Shown here piece by piece: positions 43,837-52,106 of a DNA stretch of 57,180 bases. The stretch spans positions 1 through 57,180 of the forward strand of contig JAFVFY010000028.1 of NCBI GenBank assembly GCA_017475265.1, in the 5' to 3' direction. How positions within the stretch are numbered: position 1 is the stretch's first letter; each line of letters begins with the position of its first letter. This DNA is from Prevotella sp. (GTDB taxonomy: Bacteria; Bacteroidota; Bacteroidia; Bacteroidales; Bacteroidaceae). A program made the position numbers and the translations under genes. The notes under the pieces are model-generated. The model did not search any database, had not been told where the DNA came from, and was given only the letters and a program-made list of their open reading frames with translations.

Positions 43837-43957
43837 AGCCCCCTAAGTTAGGGGGTTGGGGGTCTGAACAAGCGTACATCGACCCATTAATGATTATTCT
43901 AAATTGCTGGGGGGTCATGCGCCTGTTCAGACCCCCAACCCCCTATCTTAGGGGGCT
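43837..43957. repeat. Inverted repeat AGCCCCCTAAGTTAGGGGGT
   Basis: A 34-base arm (43837-43870) containing GTTGGGGGTCTGAACA is repeated in reverse at 43924-43957 with one mismatch. The centre is 53 bases. The same family lies between acpP and fabF at 46251-46373. It fills the spacer between rnc and dapB. Confidence 0.9.
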
Positions 43958-43964
43958 CATATCC

Positions 43965-44984
43965 CTACGATGTATATGCTGCGGCCTCGGCAGCAGCGAT
44001 AATATCTTCACGCGACTTCTCCACAGGGTTGTGGGTGATGTCGGAGAGGTCGAACTCGTCAGAGGCCCCCTCTTCGGCCCCCGAGGGGACTACTATAGTT
44101 TTGCCCCTTGAGGTTTTGGAGGTCTCGTCTATCGTGCCCCCCTCGGGGGGCGAAGGAGGGGCTTGTTCTAGGCTTGGTGCCACGCTTACCGGTTCCTCCT
44201 CCATCTTTGTGCGATTGCTTTTTGCCTGGAAGATGGCATCGATGAACTGCGGCTCACGACGGAGGCGCTGCAGGGTATTCTTCGATGCTTCCTGCTGCGC
44301 TTCCTTCTTGGAGAAACCTTGTCCCTTACCGCCTTCCACACCTTCTATCATCACGACATAGCCGAAGACTGGCGAACCCTTTTCATCGGTGGTCTGCTTG
44401 AGTATCTGAAACTCCATCTTCACACGGTTCTTCTGCGTCCACTCCAACAACTTCGACTTGAAGTTTACCTCCTTGTAGGCCACCTTGTCGATGTTCACCA
44501 TCTGCGCCAGTATGCGTTTCTTCATGAAGCGCATCACGGCATCGTAGCCCTGGTCAAGATAGATAGCGCCAACAATTGCCTCGAAGGCGTTTCCAGCCAT
44601 ATAACTATTGTGTGAACGTTGCTGTCCGTTGCTCTGTATCAACTCCGTCAGTCCCATTTCCTTGGCCAGCTTACCCAGCGAGTCACGGCTGACGAGCTTC
44701 GACCGAGTATTGGTGAGGAACCCCTCGGGCTTGCGTTCGAAATGCTCAAAGACAATATGACCCACAGTAGCGTCAAGCATCGCATCGCCAAGGAACTCCA
44801 GCCGCTCATTGTGCAGCGGGCGTCCCTTGTCGTTGCGCTGTCCCGAACTCTTGTGGGTCAGTGCCAGTTTGTAGTGGCTGATGTTATTCGGATAGAAGCC
44901 TATCACCTGTCGCAGCTGCCGCCGCAATTCCTTATCATCGCGGAAGGGCAGGCGCAGGCGTTCGATAATGTCTCTAAGGTTCAT
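43965..44984 (-). CDS. rnc: Ribonuclease III
   Basis: RNase III cleaves double-stranded RNA (rRNA maturation, mRNA decay). Start at MNLRDIIERLRLPFRDDKEL (44984). The signature NERLEFLGDAMLDATVGHIV holds the catalytic Glu/Asp, and AFEAIVGAIYLDQGYDA holds the second metal-binding Glu. A dsRNA-binding domain follows (SKLLEWTQKNRVKMEFQILK ... FSKKEAQQEASKNTL). The last 90 residues form a tail beyond the dsRBD, of which about 35 (APPSPPEGGTI ... PSGAEEGAS) come from a repeat at 44062-44165. The start overlaps the fabF stop by 11 bases. Confidence 0.93.
   Translation of the reverse strand: MNLRDIIERLRLPFRDDKELRRQLRQVIGFYPNNISHYKLALTHKSSGQRNDKGRPLHNERLEFLGDAMLDATVGHIVFEHFERKPEGFLTNTRSKLVSRDSLGKLAKEMGLTELIQSNGQQRSHNSYMAGNAFEAIVGAIYLDQGYDAVMRFMKKRILAQMVNIDKVAYKEVNFKSKLLEWTQKNRVKMEFQILKQTTDEKGSPVFGYVVMIEGVEGGKGQGFSKKEAQQEASKNTLQRLRREPQFIDAIFQAKSNRTKMEEEPVSVAPSLEQAPPSPPEGGTIDETSKTSRGKTIVVPSGAEEGASDEFDLSDITHNPVEKSREDIIAAAEAAAYTS
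44062..44165 (-). repeat. In-frame SPPEGG-type repeat in the rnc tail
   Basis: GC-rich ends (GGCCCCCTCTTCGGCCCCCG and CCCCCCTCGGGGGGCGAAGG) enclose TACTATAGTTTTG and CTATCGTG, as in the waaA copy. It is about 16 bases longer than that copy but keeps the same reading frame. Confidence 0.85.
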
Positions 44985-46236
44985 ACTTCTTGAACACCAC
45001 ACAGGCGTTGTGTCCTCCGAAACCGAAGGTGTTGCTCAGAGCGGCACGGACGGTACGCTTTTGTGCCTTGTTGAACGTGAAGTTCAGGTTGTAGTCAATC
45101 TCTGGGTCATCGTCGCCCTCCTCGTGGTTGATGGTGGGCGGCACGATGTCGTTCTTCACAGCGAGCAGCGTGGCCATAGCCTCTACGGCACCGGCAGCAC
45201 CGAGCAGGTGGCCAGTCATAGACTTCGTGCTGCTGATGTTCAGCTTGAAGGCTGCATCGCCAAAGACTTCCTTGATGGCCTTTGCCTCGGAGATGTCTCC
45301 CACATGCGTAGAAGTGCCATGCACATTGATGTAGTCAATATCCTCAGGCTTTAGGCCTGCATCTTCGAGTGCATTCTGCATGACGAGCTTGGCACCCAGT
45401 CCCTCGGGATGCGAGGCAGTGATGTGGTAAGCGTCGCCGCTCATACCAGCACCTATCATTTCGGCATAGATTTTTGCTCCACGAGCCTTGGCATGCTCCA
45501 GCTCCTCCAGGATGAGGCATCCGGCACCCTCGGCAATGACGAATCCGTCGCGACTGGCACTAAAGGGACGGCTGGCCTTCTCAGGCTCATCATTGCGGGT
45601 GGAGAGAGCCTTCATGGCATTGAAGCCACCCACGCCACAGGCACAGATGGCGCTCTCGGCACCTCCGGCGAGGATGGCGTTGGCCTTGCCCAGGCGGATG
45701 AGATTGAAAGCGTCGGCCAGTGCATTTGACGATGAGGCACAGGCAGAGGCTGTGATATAGTTGGGGCCATGGAAACCGTACATGATGGAAATCTGTCCGG
45801 CGGCAATATCGGCAATCATCTTAGGGATGAAGAACGGACTGAACTTCGGCCCTTCCTCTTTATGCACACCATAGTAGGACACCTCCTCTTGGAAAGTATT
45901 GATACCACCGATGCCCACACCATAGACCACACCAATGCGGTTCTTGTCAACCTTCTCCAAGTCCATAGCACTATCCTCCACAGCCTGCTTGGCAGCAATA
46001 AGTGCCAGCTGGGTGTAGCGGTCCATCTTGCGAGCCTCCTTGCGGTCGAGGTAGTCGTTCACGTCAAGGTTTTTGACCTCGCATGCAAACTTGGTCTTGA
46101 AATTCGTTACGTCGAAGCTTTGTATCGGTGCTGCGCCACTGACTCCCGCCAAAAGGTTTTTCCACATCTCCTCGGGGTTGTTTCCCACGGGTGTCACGGC
46201 GCCAAGTCCTGTTACAACAACTCGTTTTAGTTCCAT
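44974..46236 (-). CDS. fabF: Beta-ketoacyl-ACP synthase II
   Basis: FabF elongates acyl-ACP by condensation with malonyl-ACP. Start at MELKRVVVTGLGAVTPVGNN (46236); further upstream is repeat. The catalytic triad is visible: Cys in TASACASSSNALADAFNLIR, His in NVHGTSTHVGDISEAKAI, and His in STKSMTGHLLGAAGAVEAM. 420 residues, normal. acpP precedes and rnc follows, the usual Bacteroidales order. Confidence 0.96.
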   Translation of the reverse strand: MELKRVVVTGLGAVTPVGNNPEEMWKNLLAGVSGAAPIQSFDVTNFKTKFACEVKNLDVNDYLDRKEARKMDRYTQLALIAAKQAVEDSAMDLEKVDKNRIGVVYGVGIGGINTFQEEVSYYGVHKEEGPKFSPFFIPKMIADIAAGQISIMYGFHGPNYITASACASSSNALADAFNLIRLGKANAILAGGAESAICACGVGGFNAMKALSTRNDEPEKASRPFSASRDGFVIAEGAGCLILEELEHAKARGAKIYAEMIGAGMSGDAYHITASHPEGLGAKLVMQNALEDAGLKPEDIDYINVHGTSTHVGDISEAKAIKEVFGDAAFKLNISSTKSMTGHLLGAAGAVEAMATLLAVKNDIVPPTINHEEGDDDPEIDYNLNFTFNKAQKRTVRAALSNTFGFGGHNACVVFKKYEP

Positions 46237-46250
46237 AGGATTCTTGTTTA

Positions 46251-46373
46251 AGCCCCCTAAGTCAGGGGGATGGGGGTCTGAACAATTGCTGTCCCCCAAT
46301 GTTTGTTATACGAATTGAGGGTCTGAATGATGAAAAACTCGTTCAGACCCCCAACCCCCTAAGCTAGGGGGCA
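46251..46373. repeat. Inverted repeat GCCCCCTAAGTCAGGGGGAT between acpP and fabF
   Basis: GCCCCCTAAGTCAGGGGGAT plus GGGGGTCTGAAC (46252-46283) is matched in reverse by GTTCAGACCCCCAACCCC and CTAAGCTAGGGGGC (46341-46372). A second internal GGGTCTGAA occurs at 46320. Same family as 43837-43957. Confidence 0.88.
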
Positions 46374-46380
46374 AAAAAAA

Positions 46381-46617
46381 TTACTTAAGATTATCCTCGA
46401 TATAGGCAATGGCATCGGCCACCGTTCCAATCTTCTCGGCCTTGTCATCGGGAATGCTTACTCCGAACTCCTTCTCAAACTCCATGATAAGTTCGACTGT
46501 ATCAAGAGAATCGGCCCCCAGGTCGTTGGTGAAACTTGCCTCGGGCTTAACCTCGGACTCTTCAACACCAAGTTTGTCAACAATAATGGCCTTTACTTTG
46601 CTTTCAATTTCTGACAT
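46381..46617 (-). CDS. acpP: Acyl carrier protein
   Basis: 78 residues starting [20 protein letters not shown]. The phosphopantetheine site is Ser in [20 protein letters not shown]. Acidic four-helix protein of standard length carrying acyl chains for FabF and for the lipid acyltransferases. The frame is open upstream to 46695 but that part has no family similarity. It precedes fabF with only the inverted repeat between. A CAAAGTAA at 46683-46690 is a weak -7 candidate. Confidence 0.96.
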   Translation of the reverse strand: MSEIESKVKAIIVDKLGVEESEVKPEASFTNDLGADSLDTVELIMEFEKEFGVSIPDDKAEKIGTVADAIAYIEDNLK

Positions 46618-46806
46618 GATTTTACTTTTTAAAATGTTAATAAATAATGTTCTAAATTCAGAGATTCTTTGAAAATCGGGTGCAAAGTAACACATTTTCT
46701 TTCAGCTACACAAACTTTTTTACAAAAAACAACCATTTGTGTGCACACACAGTAGGGTAGTGTGCACATTTTTGACGTTTTTTTCGATTTTCTGTGGCTT
46801 TTGTTT

Positions 46807-46814
46807 TACCTTTG
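46807..46814 (+). promoter_or_regulatory. -7 box of the MATE gene
   Basis: TACCTTTG, then CAGCC, then the GTG start. The expected transcription start falls on or next to the start codon. Confidence 0.7.
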
Positions 46815-46819
46815 CAGCC

Positions 46820-48097
46820 GTGAACAGGAAAATTCTGGCCTTGACCCTGCCCAGCATCGCCTCAAACATCACCGTGCCGCTGCTCGGACTCTGCGATGTG
46901 ACCATCATGGGACATATAGGCGGAGCCACCAGTATCGCGGCCATCGCCGTAGGGTCGATGATTTTCAACGTGATGTACTGGCTCTTCGGTTTCCTGCGCA
47001 TGGGGACGAGCGGGATTACGGCTCAGGCATACGGCAGGGGAGGGGGGATGCTGGAGATACTGAAGAGCAGCCTCCTGATGGCCCTTCTCCTCGGCGCGGC
47101 CATCGTGGTGCTGCAAGTGCCGCTTCAGTGGCTGTCGTTCTGGCTCATGCAGATGCAGGACGACGTGAGCCAGCTCTGTATACATTATTATTATATATGC
47201 GTGTGGGGAGCTCCGGCCATGCTCGGCCTCTACAGCCTCATGGGCTGGTTCATCGGTATGCAGGACACGCGCACACCCATGATGATTGCCATCGGGCAGA
47301 ACGTGATGAACATTCTCCTCTCGCTCTTCCTCGTCATCGTGCTCCACCAGGGCATCGTAGGCGTTGCCCTGGGCACGATGCTCAGCCAGTGGGCGGCGTT
47401 TCTGGCGGCCTTGTTATTCGCGAAACGAAAAGTCGAAGAAAAGGGGCTCCAAAGGCCGTCGGAGTTTACCCAAAAGACGCTGAAACGTCTCCTCACACCG
47501 CATTTCAGGGTCTATCTCGATATTTTCCTGCGCACGCTCTGTCTCGTAGCCGTAAACCTCTACTTCACGTCTGCTGGTTCGGCACAAGGGGCACTGACAC
47601 TGGCGGCAAACACGCTGCTCATGCAGTTCTTCATGTTCTTCAGCTATGTGATGGACGGTTTTGCTTTCGCTGGCGAGGCCCTTGCAGGCAAGAGCTATGG
47701 GGCCGGCGACGGAGTGACACTGCGACGCGTAGTGAGACTGCTGTTCGGCTGGGGGCTGGCTGTGGCGGCAATATTCACCGTAGCCTACTGGCTGCTGGGT
47801 ACAGAGGTATTGCGTCTGCTCACCAGCGATGCCGAGGTAGTCACCGCCGCCGAGGGTTACATGGCTTGGGCGGTGCTCATACCCGCTGCGGGCATGGCGG
47901 CCTTTGTGTGGGACGGAATCTTTATCGGCATCACCGAAACGAGGGGTATGCTCTGGTCGTGCCTCGTGGCCTCCGTGGCCTTCTTTGCCATCTATCTGCT
48001 GCTGGCACCAATAATGGCCAACCATGCTCTATGGCTGGCCTTACTCGTATACCTGGCGCTGCGCGGACTGCTGCAGACGCTGATTTTCATTCACTAA
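46820..48097 (+). CDS. MATE-family efflux transporter
   Basis: 425 residues with about twelve membrane helices in two halves, of the DinF-like MATE group that exports cationic drugs or metabolites by proton or sodium antiport. The N-terminus VNRKILALTLPSIASNITVP LLGLCDVTIMGHIGG is the usual MATE start. GTG 46820 is chosen because TACCTTTG lies six bases upstream, making an mRNA that is leaderless or nearly so; the ATG at 46739 lies before the promoter. It converges with tatD and overlaps it by 11 bases at the 3' end. Substrate unknown. Confidence 0.88.
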   Translation: MNRKILALTLPSIASNITVPLLGLCDVTIMGHIGGATSIAAIAVGSMIFNVMYWLFGFLRMGTSGITAQAYGRGGGMLEILKSSLLMALLLGAAIVVLQVPLQWLSFWLMQMQDDVSQLCIHYYYICVWGAPAMLGLYSLMGWFIGMQDTRTPMMIAIGQNVMNILLSLFLVIVLHQGIVGVALGTMLSQWAAFLAALLFAKRKVEEKGLQRPSEFTQKTLKRLLTPHFRVYLDIFLRTLCLVAVNLYFTSAGSAQGALTLAANTLLMQFFMFFSYVMDGFAFAGEALAGKSYGAGDGVTLRRVVRLLFGWGLAVAAIFTVAYWLLGTEVLRLLTSDAEVVTAAEGYMAWAVLIPAAGMAAFVWDGIFIGITETRGMLWSCLVASVAFFAIYLLLAPIMANHALWLALLVYLALRGLLQTLIFIH

Positions 48098-48881
48098 AGA
48101 ATACTCTGGCGACATTCTCGTTGGTGCGATCCGCCATTTCCTCCTCGCTGATGCCATAGGCCTGTGCCAGACGGGCAAGCACCTGAACTACAAAGGCTGG
48201 CTCGTTGCGCTGGCCGCGATGGGGAACGGGAGCCATATAGGGCGAGTCGGTCTCCAGCACAATGCGGTCTAAGGGCACCACAGCGGGCAGCACCTCCGGC
48301 AGATGGCTTTTCTTGAAGGTCGATACCCCACCAATACCCAGCACGAAGCGTGGGAACTCCAACAATTGCTGCGCCTCGATTTCATTGCCAGTGAAACAAT
48401 GGAAAACGCCGCCAGGAAGGTCGTCCTGATAACGTTTCAGGATAGCGACCATTTCATTTTGCGCCTTGCGGCAATGTATCATCAGCGGCAACCGCGTCTC
48501 TATCGACCAACGTACCTGCTCTTCGAAAGCCAGCATCTGCTCTTGCTCGAACTCGCGGCTCCAGTAGAAGTCAAGACCCACCTCGCCGATGGCGATGAGA
48601 CCACCTCCCCCACCCGTTCCAGAGGTAGGGAGGAGTTGACGTATCTCCTGTAGCACTTCGCGCCAATCAGCACGAACCTCTTCAGGATGTAGGCCCACCA
48701 TGGGGTAGAGCGTTCCTGAGTACTCCTGGCACAGTTCAATGATACGCCGTGATGACGGCAAGTCAATGGCAGGCACGAACATCTGCATCACACCAGCCTC
48801 GACGGCACGGGCAATCACCTCGGCACGGTCATCATTGTACTCCTCACCGTCGAGGTGGCAGTGGGTGTCAATTATTTCCAT
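48087..48881 (-). CDS. tatD: TatD-family metal-dependent DNase
   Basis: 264 residues of the TatD amidohydrolase-fold family, 3'-5' exonucleases. Metal motifs are EIIDTHCHLDGEEYNDDRAE, IAIGEVGLDFYW, LPLMIHCRKAQNEM, GVFHCFTGNEIE and VLETDSPYMAPVP. LLPTSGTGGGGG before LIAIGEVGLDF is an insertion from a G-rich repeat (48599-48636) right before a metal-binding strand. It starts three bases from the stop of the DUF5686 gene upstream, so it is in the same operon. Confidence 0.92.
   Translation of the reverse strand: MEIIDTHCHLDGEEYNDDRAEVIARAVEAGVMQMFVPAIDLPSSRRIIELCQEYSGTLYPMVGLHPEEVRADWREVLQEIRQLLPTSGTGGGGGLIAIGEVGLDFYWSREFEQEQMLAFEEQVRWSIETRLPLMIHCRKAQNEMVAILKRYQDDLPGGVFHCFTGNEIEAQQLLEFPRFVLGIGGVSTFKKSHLPEVLPAVVPLDRIVLETDSPYMAPVPHRGQRNEPAFVVQVLARLAQAYGISEEEMADRTNENVARVFFSE
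48599..48636 (-). repeat. In-frame G-rich repeat inside tatD
   Basis: The coding strand carries CTCCCTACCTCTGGAACGGG followed by TGGGGGAGGTGG, read as LPTSGTGGGGG. Related to the insertion at 34848-34893. Confidence 0.65.
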
Positions 48882-48884
48882 AGT

Positions 48885-51461
48885 TTAGAATGTGAGACGG
48901 AAGATAAAACGTATGCCCCATTTCTCGCTGGTGTCCAGCCCGAGGTAGTTCAGTCGGCGAACGTACTCCACGTGTAAGATTTTGAAGATGTTGTGCACAC
49001 CAGCGATGGCCTCAAAGTAGGGCACCTTGGGATTCATCACGTGACATCCCGTAGGGAAGTACATCAGCATGGGGTCGCCAGGATTCTTGTCGGGGTCGTT
49101 CTTGTCCGAGAGGTCACCCCAGAGCATGTTGATGGCCAGGTATTCACGCCACTTCAGCTTCTTCAGCAGGGGCACACGGTTGAAAAACTTGCCGTTCATG
49201 TCCCACGAGAGCATCGCCGAGGCGTAGCGGTCGTTGAGGAACTCCATGTTGTTGATGAGGTTGAACATCTCCTCCTCGATGATGAACGACTGATTGGCCA
49301 CAGGGTGGATAAGCAACATATAGGGCACCTTGTTCCACTGTATGCCAGCCTTCAGGTGGAGGTCCACCTTTCCCCAGCTGTTGAGCCAGAAGCGCTGGTA
49401 GAGCTTTGCCTCTGTGAAATTGGAATTGTACTGTCCGCCGAGCACGTTCTTGAATCCGAAGGTGTGGCTGATGGACATCGATGGCGCATCGTGGTTGATG
49501 GTCACACGGCGCTGCTTACTGTTGATGTAAGTCTCGCTGGGGGCGAAACGCAGCTCGGCAAAGAGCTCGGTGGTGCGCATGAACTCACCGTTGGGCTTCA
49601 GACCGTCGTAATCGACCCGCGGCTGGTCGAGCGTGCGGAACGACATGGCACCGCAGGCCTCATACTCCTCAGTCTTCAGACTCAGTGTCGTGCGCAGACC
49701 GCCATACATCTCGTACTCGAAGGAGAGTTTCTGGCGGTTGTTGATGGTCATCTTGTTGATGCCCGCCCACTTGAACGCCACGAGGAAGTTGTCCTTGTCC
49801 GTAGGCAGATAGCGGTCGCTGGGCGACGACATGTCGTAGGTGCTCTCCAGCTTCAGCGTGCGCTTGGGGTACTCCCAGGGCATGTAGACCTTGTCGATGA
49901 ACGAGTAGGTCAGACCGCCATGGTAGTAGTTCTTGTGGCTGCCGAAACCGTATGCATAGTAGCCCTCGGCAAAGAAACGCTTGCAGAGATTCGCCGTGGT
50001 CTTCAGCGAGAGGCGCGTGCGCCAGCCGTCAATCTGGTTGCGCGAGATGAGGGTGTTCACCGGCGAAATGTCAATCTTGTTCGGATCGCCCGTCTCAATG
50101 GAGTTCTCAATGAGGGCGTTCAGGCCATACATGATGTACTTGAAGCCCTTGATTTTCTGGATGTTCTCCACGAAGCCACCCATCGACTCCTCACTCTTCG
50201 TCAGCTCCACCTGTCGGTATTTGCTCCAGAACTGCTTGCTCTGCATACCGGCGTCCGGCTCACGAATCTCCGTGCGGGCACCCTTGAAGAGCCGCTTCGG
50301 CAGCTCGTCGAAGGAGTAGTCGCTGAAGCGCGTGGTGCGTATGACGATGGCCTGCTGCAGGAACTTGGCAAAGGAGAGCTCGGTGATGGCATCGTCCCTC
50401 GTGAGCACCCACTCGCCGTTGGGCAACTGCTCGAACTCCTGCTCTATGTGCATGTTCTTCACGAAGTTCACCGAACTCTGCTTCGGCAGCGTCAGCTCAC
50501 AGCGGCGCACGTGGTAGCTGCTGTCCTTCAGGATATAGATGTCACCACGGAAGCCGAAGTCCATCTGATTGTTGGGCAGGAAGTGCAGGTGTATGCAGCT
50601 ATCGGACAACTCCCCTTCCTGACGTGAGACGGCCACCGTATCCACTATATAGAACCTATAGAAACTGATGGCATCCTTGCCGATGGGCGAGGTGAAGGGG
50701 TACTGCAGAAGGCGTATCTGATCCTCGTAGAGGTCTACGTCGGTGAACACGTCCTTCATCACGATATTCAGGATGTCACCCGTCTGGAAGAGGTCGTTGA
50801 TGCCCGATGACTGCTGACCCTTGATGTACGTCTTTTTCGACTCTGGGTTCTTGCGGTAGACAATCTCAGAGGCCGTCTCGTCAACGCTCAGCGGCAGAAT
50901 CATCTTCAGGTTGTACTGGCACACTTCAACTTGCTCCATGAGCCAAGGGGTGCTGGAGAAAGGCTTTTTCGATAGCATCTCTGGCGTAAGGTCGTTGGCG
51001 GCAAGGGTGAGCTTCTCGTATTTCTCATACTTGTAGTAGTCGTGGTTGGCCAGATTGGTCTCTTTCTTCTTCTCGATGACCTTGCGCATCAAGTCCACGG
51101 CGGGGTTGTTCTTGCGGCTGTATCTCACGCGCTTCGACTTCACAGTCACCTCGGCCACCTGTCCGCCGTCGGGCGAAAGCTTCACGTCCATGTGGCTGCG
51201 GGTGTCATAGTCGATCTCTACGACCTGCGTCTTGTAGCCAACGGCACTGTAGGTGATGCTCCAGCCGTTATGGCGGTCTATGCGGTAGTGGCCGTTCTCG
51301 TCGGAGACGACAGCCACGTTATGTCCCTTATAGACCACGCTGGCGTAGGGAATCCCCTCTCCTGTCTCCTGGTCGATGACAGTGCCCATGATAATCTGTG
51401 CCGCAGACGTCAGACAAAAGGCTGTCAGCAGCACTGAAAGAAAGAATAATCGTCGTATCAT
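48885..51461 (-). CDS. DUF5686 outer-membrane protein with carboxypeptidase-like domain
   Basis: 858 residues. The signal MIRRLFFLSVLLTAFCLTSA is cleaved before QIIMG. A carboxypeptidase-regulatory-like beta-sandwich (GTVIDQETGEGIPYASVVYK ... YKTQVVEIDY) occupies about 22-100. The rest is the Bacteroidetes DUF5686 family: RVRYSRKNNPAVDLMRKVIE, then a long part rich in alternating strands ending FIFRLTF with a C-terminal Phe, as expected for an outer-membrane barrel. Function unknown; the N-terminal domain is shared with SusC-type transporters but no plug is seen. tatD follows after three bases. Confidence 0.85.
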   Translation of the reverse strand: MIRRLFFLSVLLTAFCLTSAAQIIMGTVIDQETGEGIPYASVVYKGHNVAVVSDENGHYRIDRHNGWSITYSAVGYKTQVVEIDYDTRSHMDVKLSPDGGQVAEVTVKSKRVRYSRKNNPAVDLMRKVIEKKKETNLANHDYYKYEKYEKLTLAANDLTPEMLSKKPFSSTPWLMEQVEVCQYNLKMILPLSVDETASEIVYRKNPESKKTYIKGQQSSGINDLFQTGDILNIVMKDVFTDVDLYEDQIRLLQYPFTSPIGKDAISFYRFYIVDTVAVSRQEGELSDSCIHLHFLPNNQMDFGFRGDIYILKDSSYHVRRCELTLPKQSSVNFVKNMHIEQEFEQLPNGEWVLTRDDAITELSFAKFLQQAIVIRTTRFSDYSFDELPKRLFKGARTEIREPDAGMQSKQFWSKYRQVELTKSEESMGGFVENIQKIKGFKYIMYGLNALIENSIETGDPNKIDISPVNTLISRNQIDGWRTRLSLKTTANLCKRFFAEGYYAYGFGSHKNYYHGGLTYSFIDKVYMPWEYPKRTLKLESTYDMSSPSDRYLPTDKDNFLVAFKWAGINKMTINNRQKLSFEYEMYGGLRTTLSLKTEEYEACGAMSFRTLDQPRVDYDGLKPNGEFMRTTELFAELRFAPSETYINSKQRRVTINHDAPSMSISHTFGFKNVLGGQYNSNFTEAKLYQRFWLNSWGKVDLHLKAGIQWNKVPYMLLIHPVANQSFIIEEEMFNLINNMEFLNDRYASAMLSWDMNGKFFNRVPLLKKLKWREYLAINMLWGDLSDKNDPDKNPGDPMLMYFPTGCHVMNPKVPYFEAIAGVHNIFKILHVEYVRRLNYLGLDTSEKWGIRFIFRLTF

Positions 51462-51496
51462 TTGATTATATTCTTACGCTTGTTTAAAAAGTGGTG

Positions 51497-51504
51497 CAAA
51501 ATTA
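51497..51504 (-). promoter_or_regulatory. -7 box of the DUF5686 gene
   Basis: TAATTTTG on the minus strand, 35 bases before the start codon at 51461. Confidence 0.55.
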
Positions 51505-51560
51505 CAACAAAGTTTCATAACGCTTGTTAGCTGTTACAATCTTTTAGCCTTTTTTAATGA

Positions 51561-52106
51561 CACAACAATAAAAATGCTGACAAGGCCGTTTATCTCATTG
51601 CCCTCCTCAACTTCCGGCTAGAAGGACTTGAGAAGGAGCTGCGCACCGACGTGGCACTCATGGACATGAAGCGGCACACGCTCTTCTCCGACAAGGTACG
51701 CATGGTATTCCTCCAGCTGCCCTATTTCACAAAGGAACTGGATGAATGCGAAGATATTTTCGAACGAATCATTTACGTATTGAAGCACATGGATATATTA
51801 CAGCGGATGCCGTTCCTGGCACAGGATGCCGTTTTCAAGCGGCTCTCAGAGATTGCCGACGTCGCGTCGCTCTCCAAGGAAGAGCGCAGAGAGTATGACA
51901 AGAGCCTGAAGCACTACCGCGACACCATCGCCGTGATGCACGGCCAGTGGCTTGAGGGTCATGCCTCCGGGCTTGCTGAAGGCATGGAGAAAGGCATTGA
52001 GAAGGCCAAGTATGAAGATGCACGACAGATGAAAGCCGACAATATGCCAGTGGAGTTTATTGCCAAATATACCGGCCTCACGAAAGAAGTGATAGAGGTC
52101 TTGTAA
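51561..52106 (+). pseudogene. Rpn-family nuclease/transposase, 5'-truncated
   Basis: An open frame without a start codon begins at 51561 and reads NADKAVYLIALLNFRLEGLE. It is followed by VALMDMKRHTLFSDKVRMVF, LPYFTKELDECEDIFERIIY and a C-terminal coil with GLAEGMEKGIEKAK. This is the C-terminal half of the PD-(D/E)XK Rpn/PDDEXK_2 family, abundant in Bacteroidales as recombination-promoting nucleases. The nuclease core with its catalytic residues lies upstream of 51561 in intact genes and is absent. ATG 51651 could still start a 151-residue fragment, but it would lack the active site. Confidence 0.8.

Noticed and set aside
46739-46819. ATG start of the MATE gene at 46739
   Set aside because: The -7 box lies downstream of it and the MATE family sequence begins at 46820.
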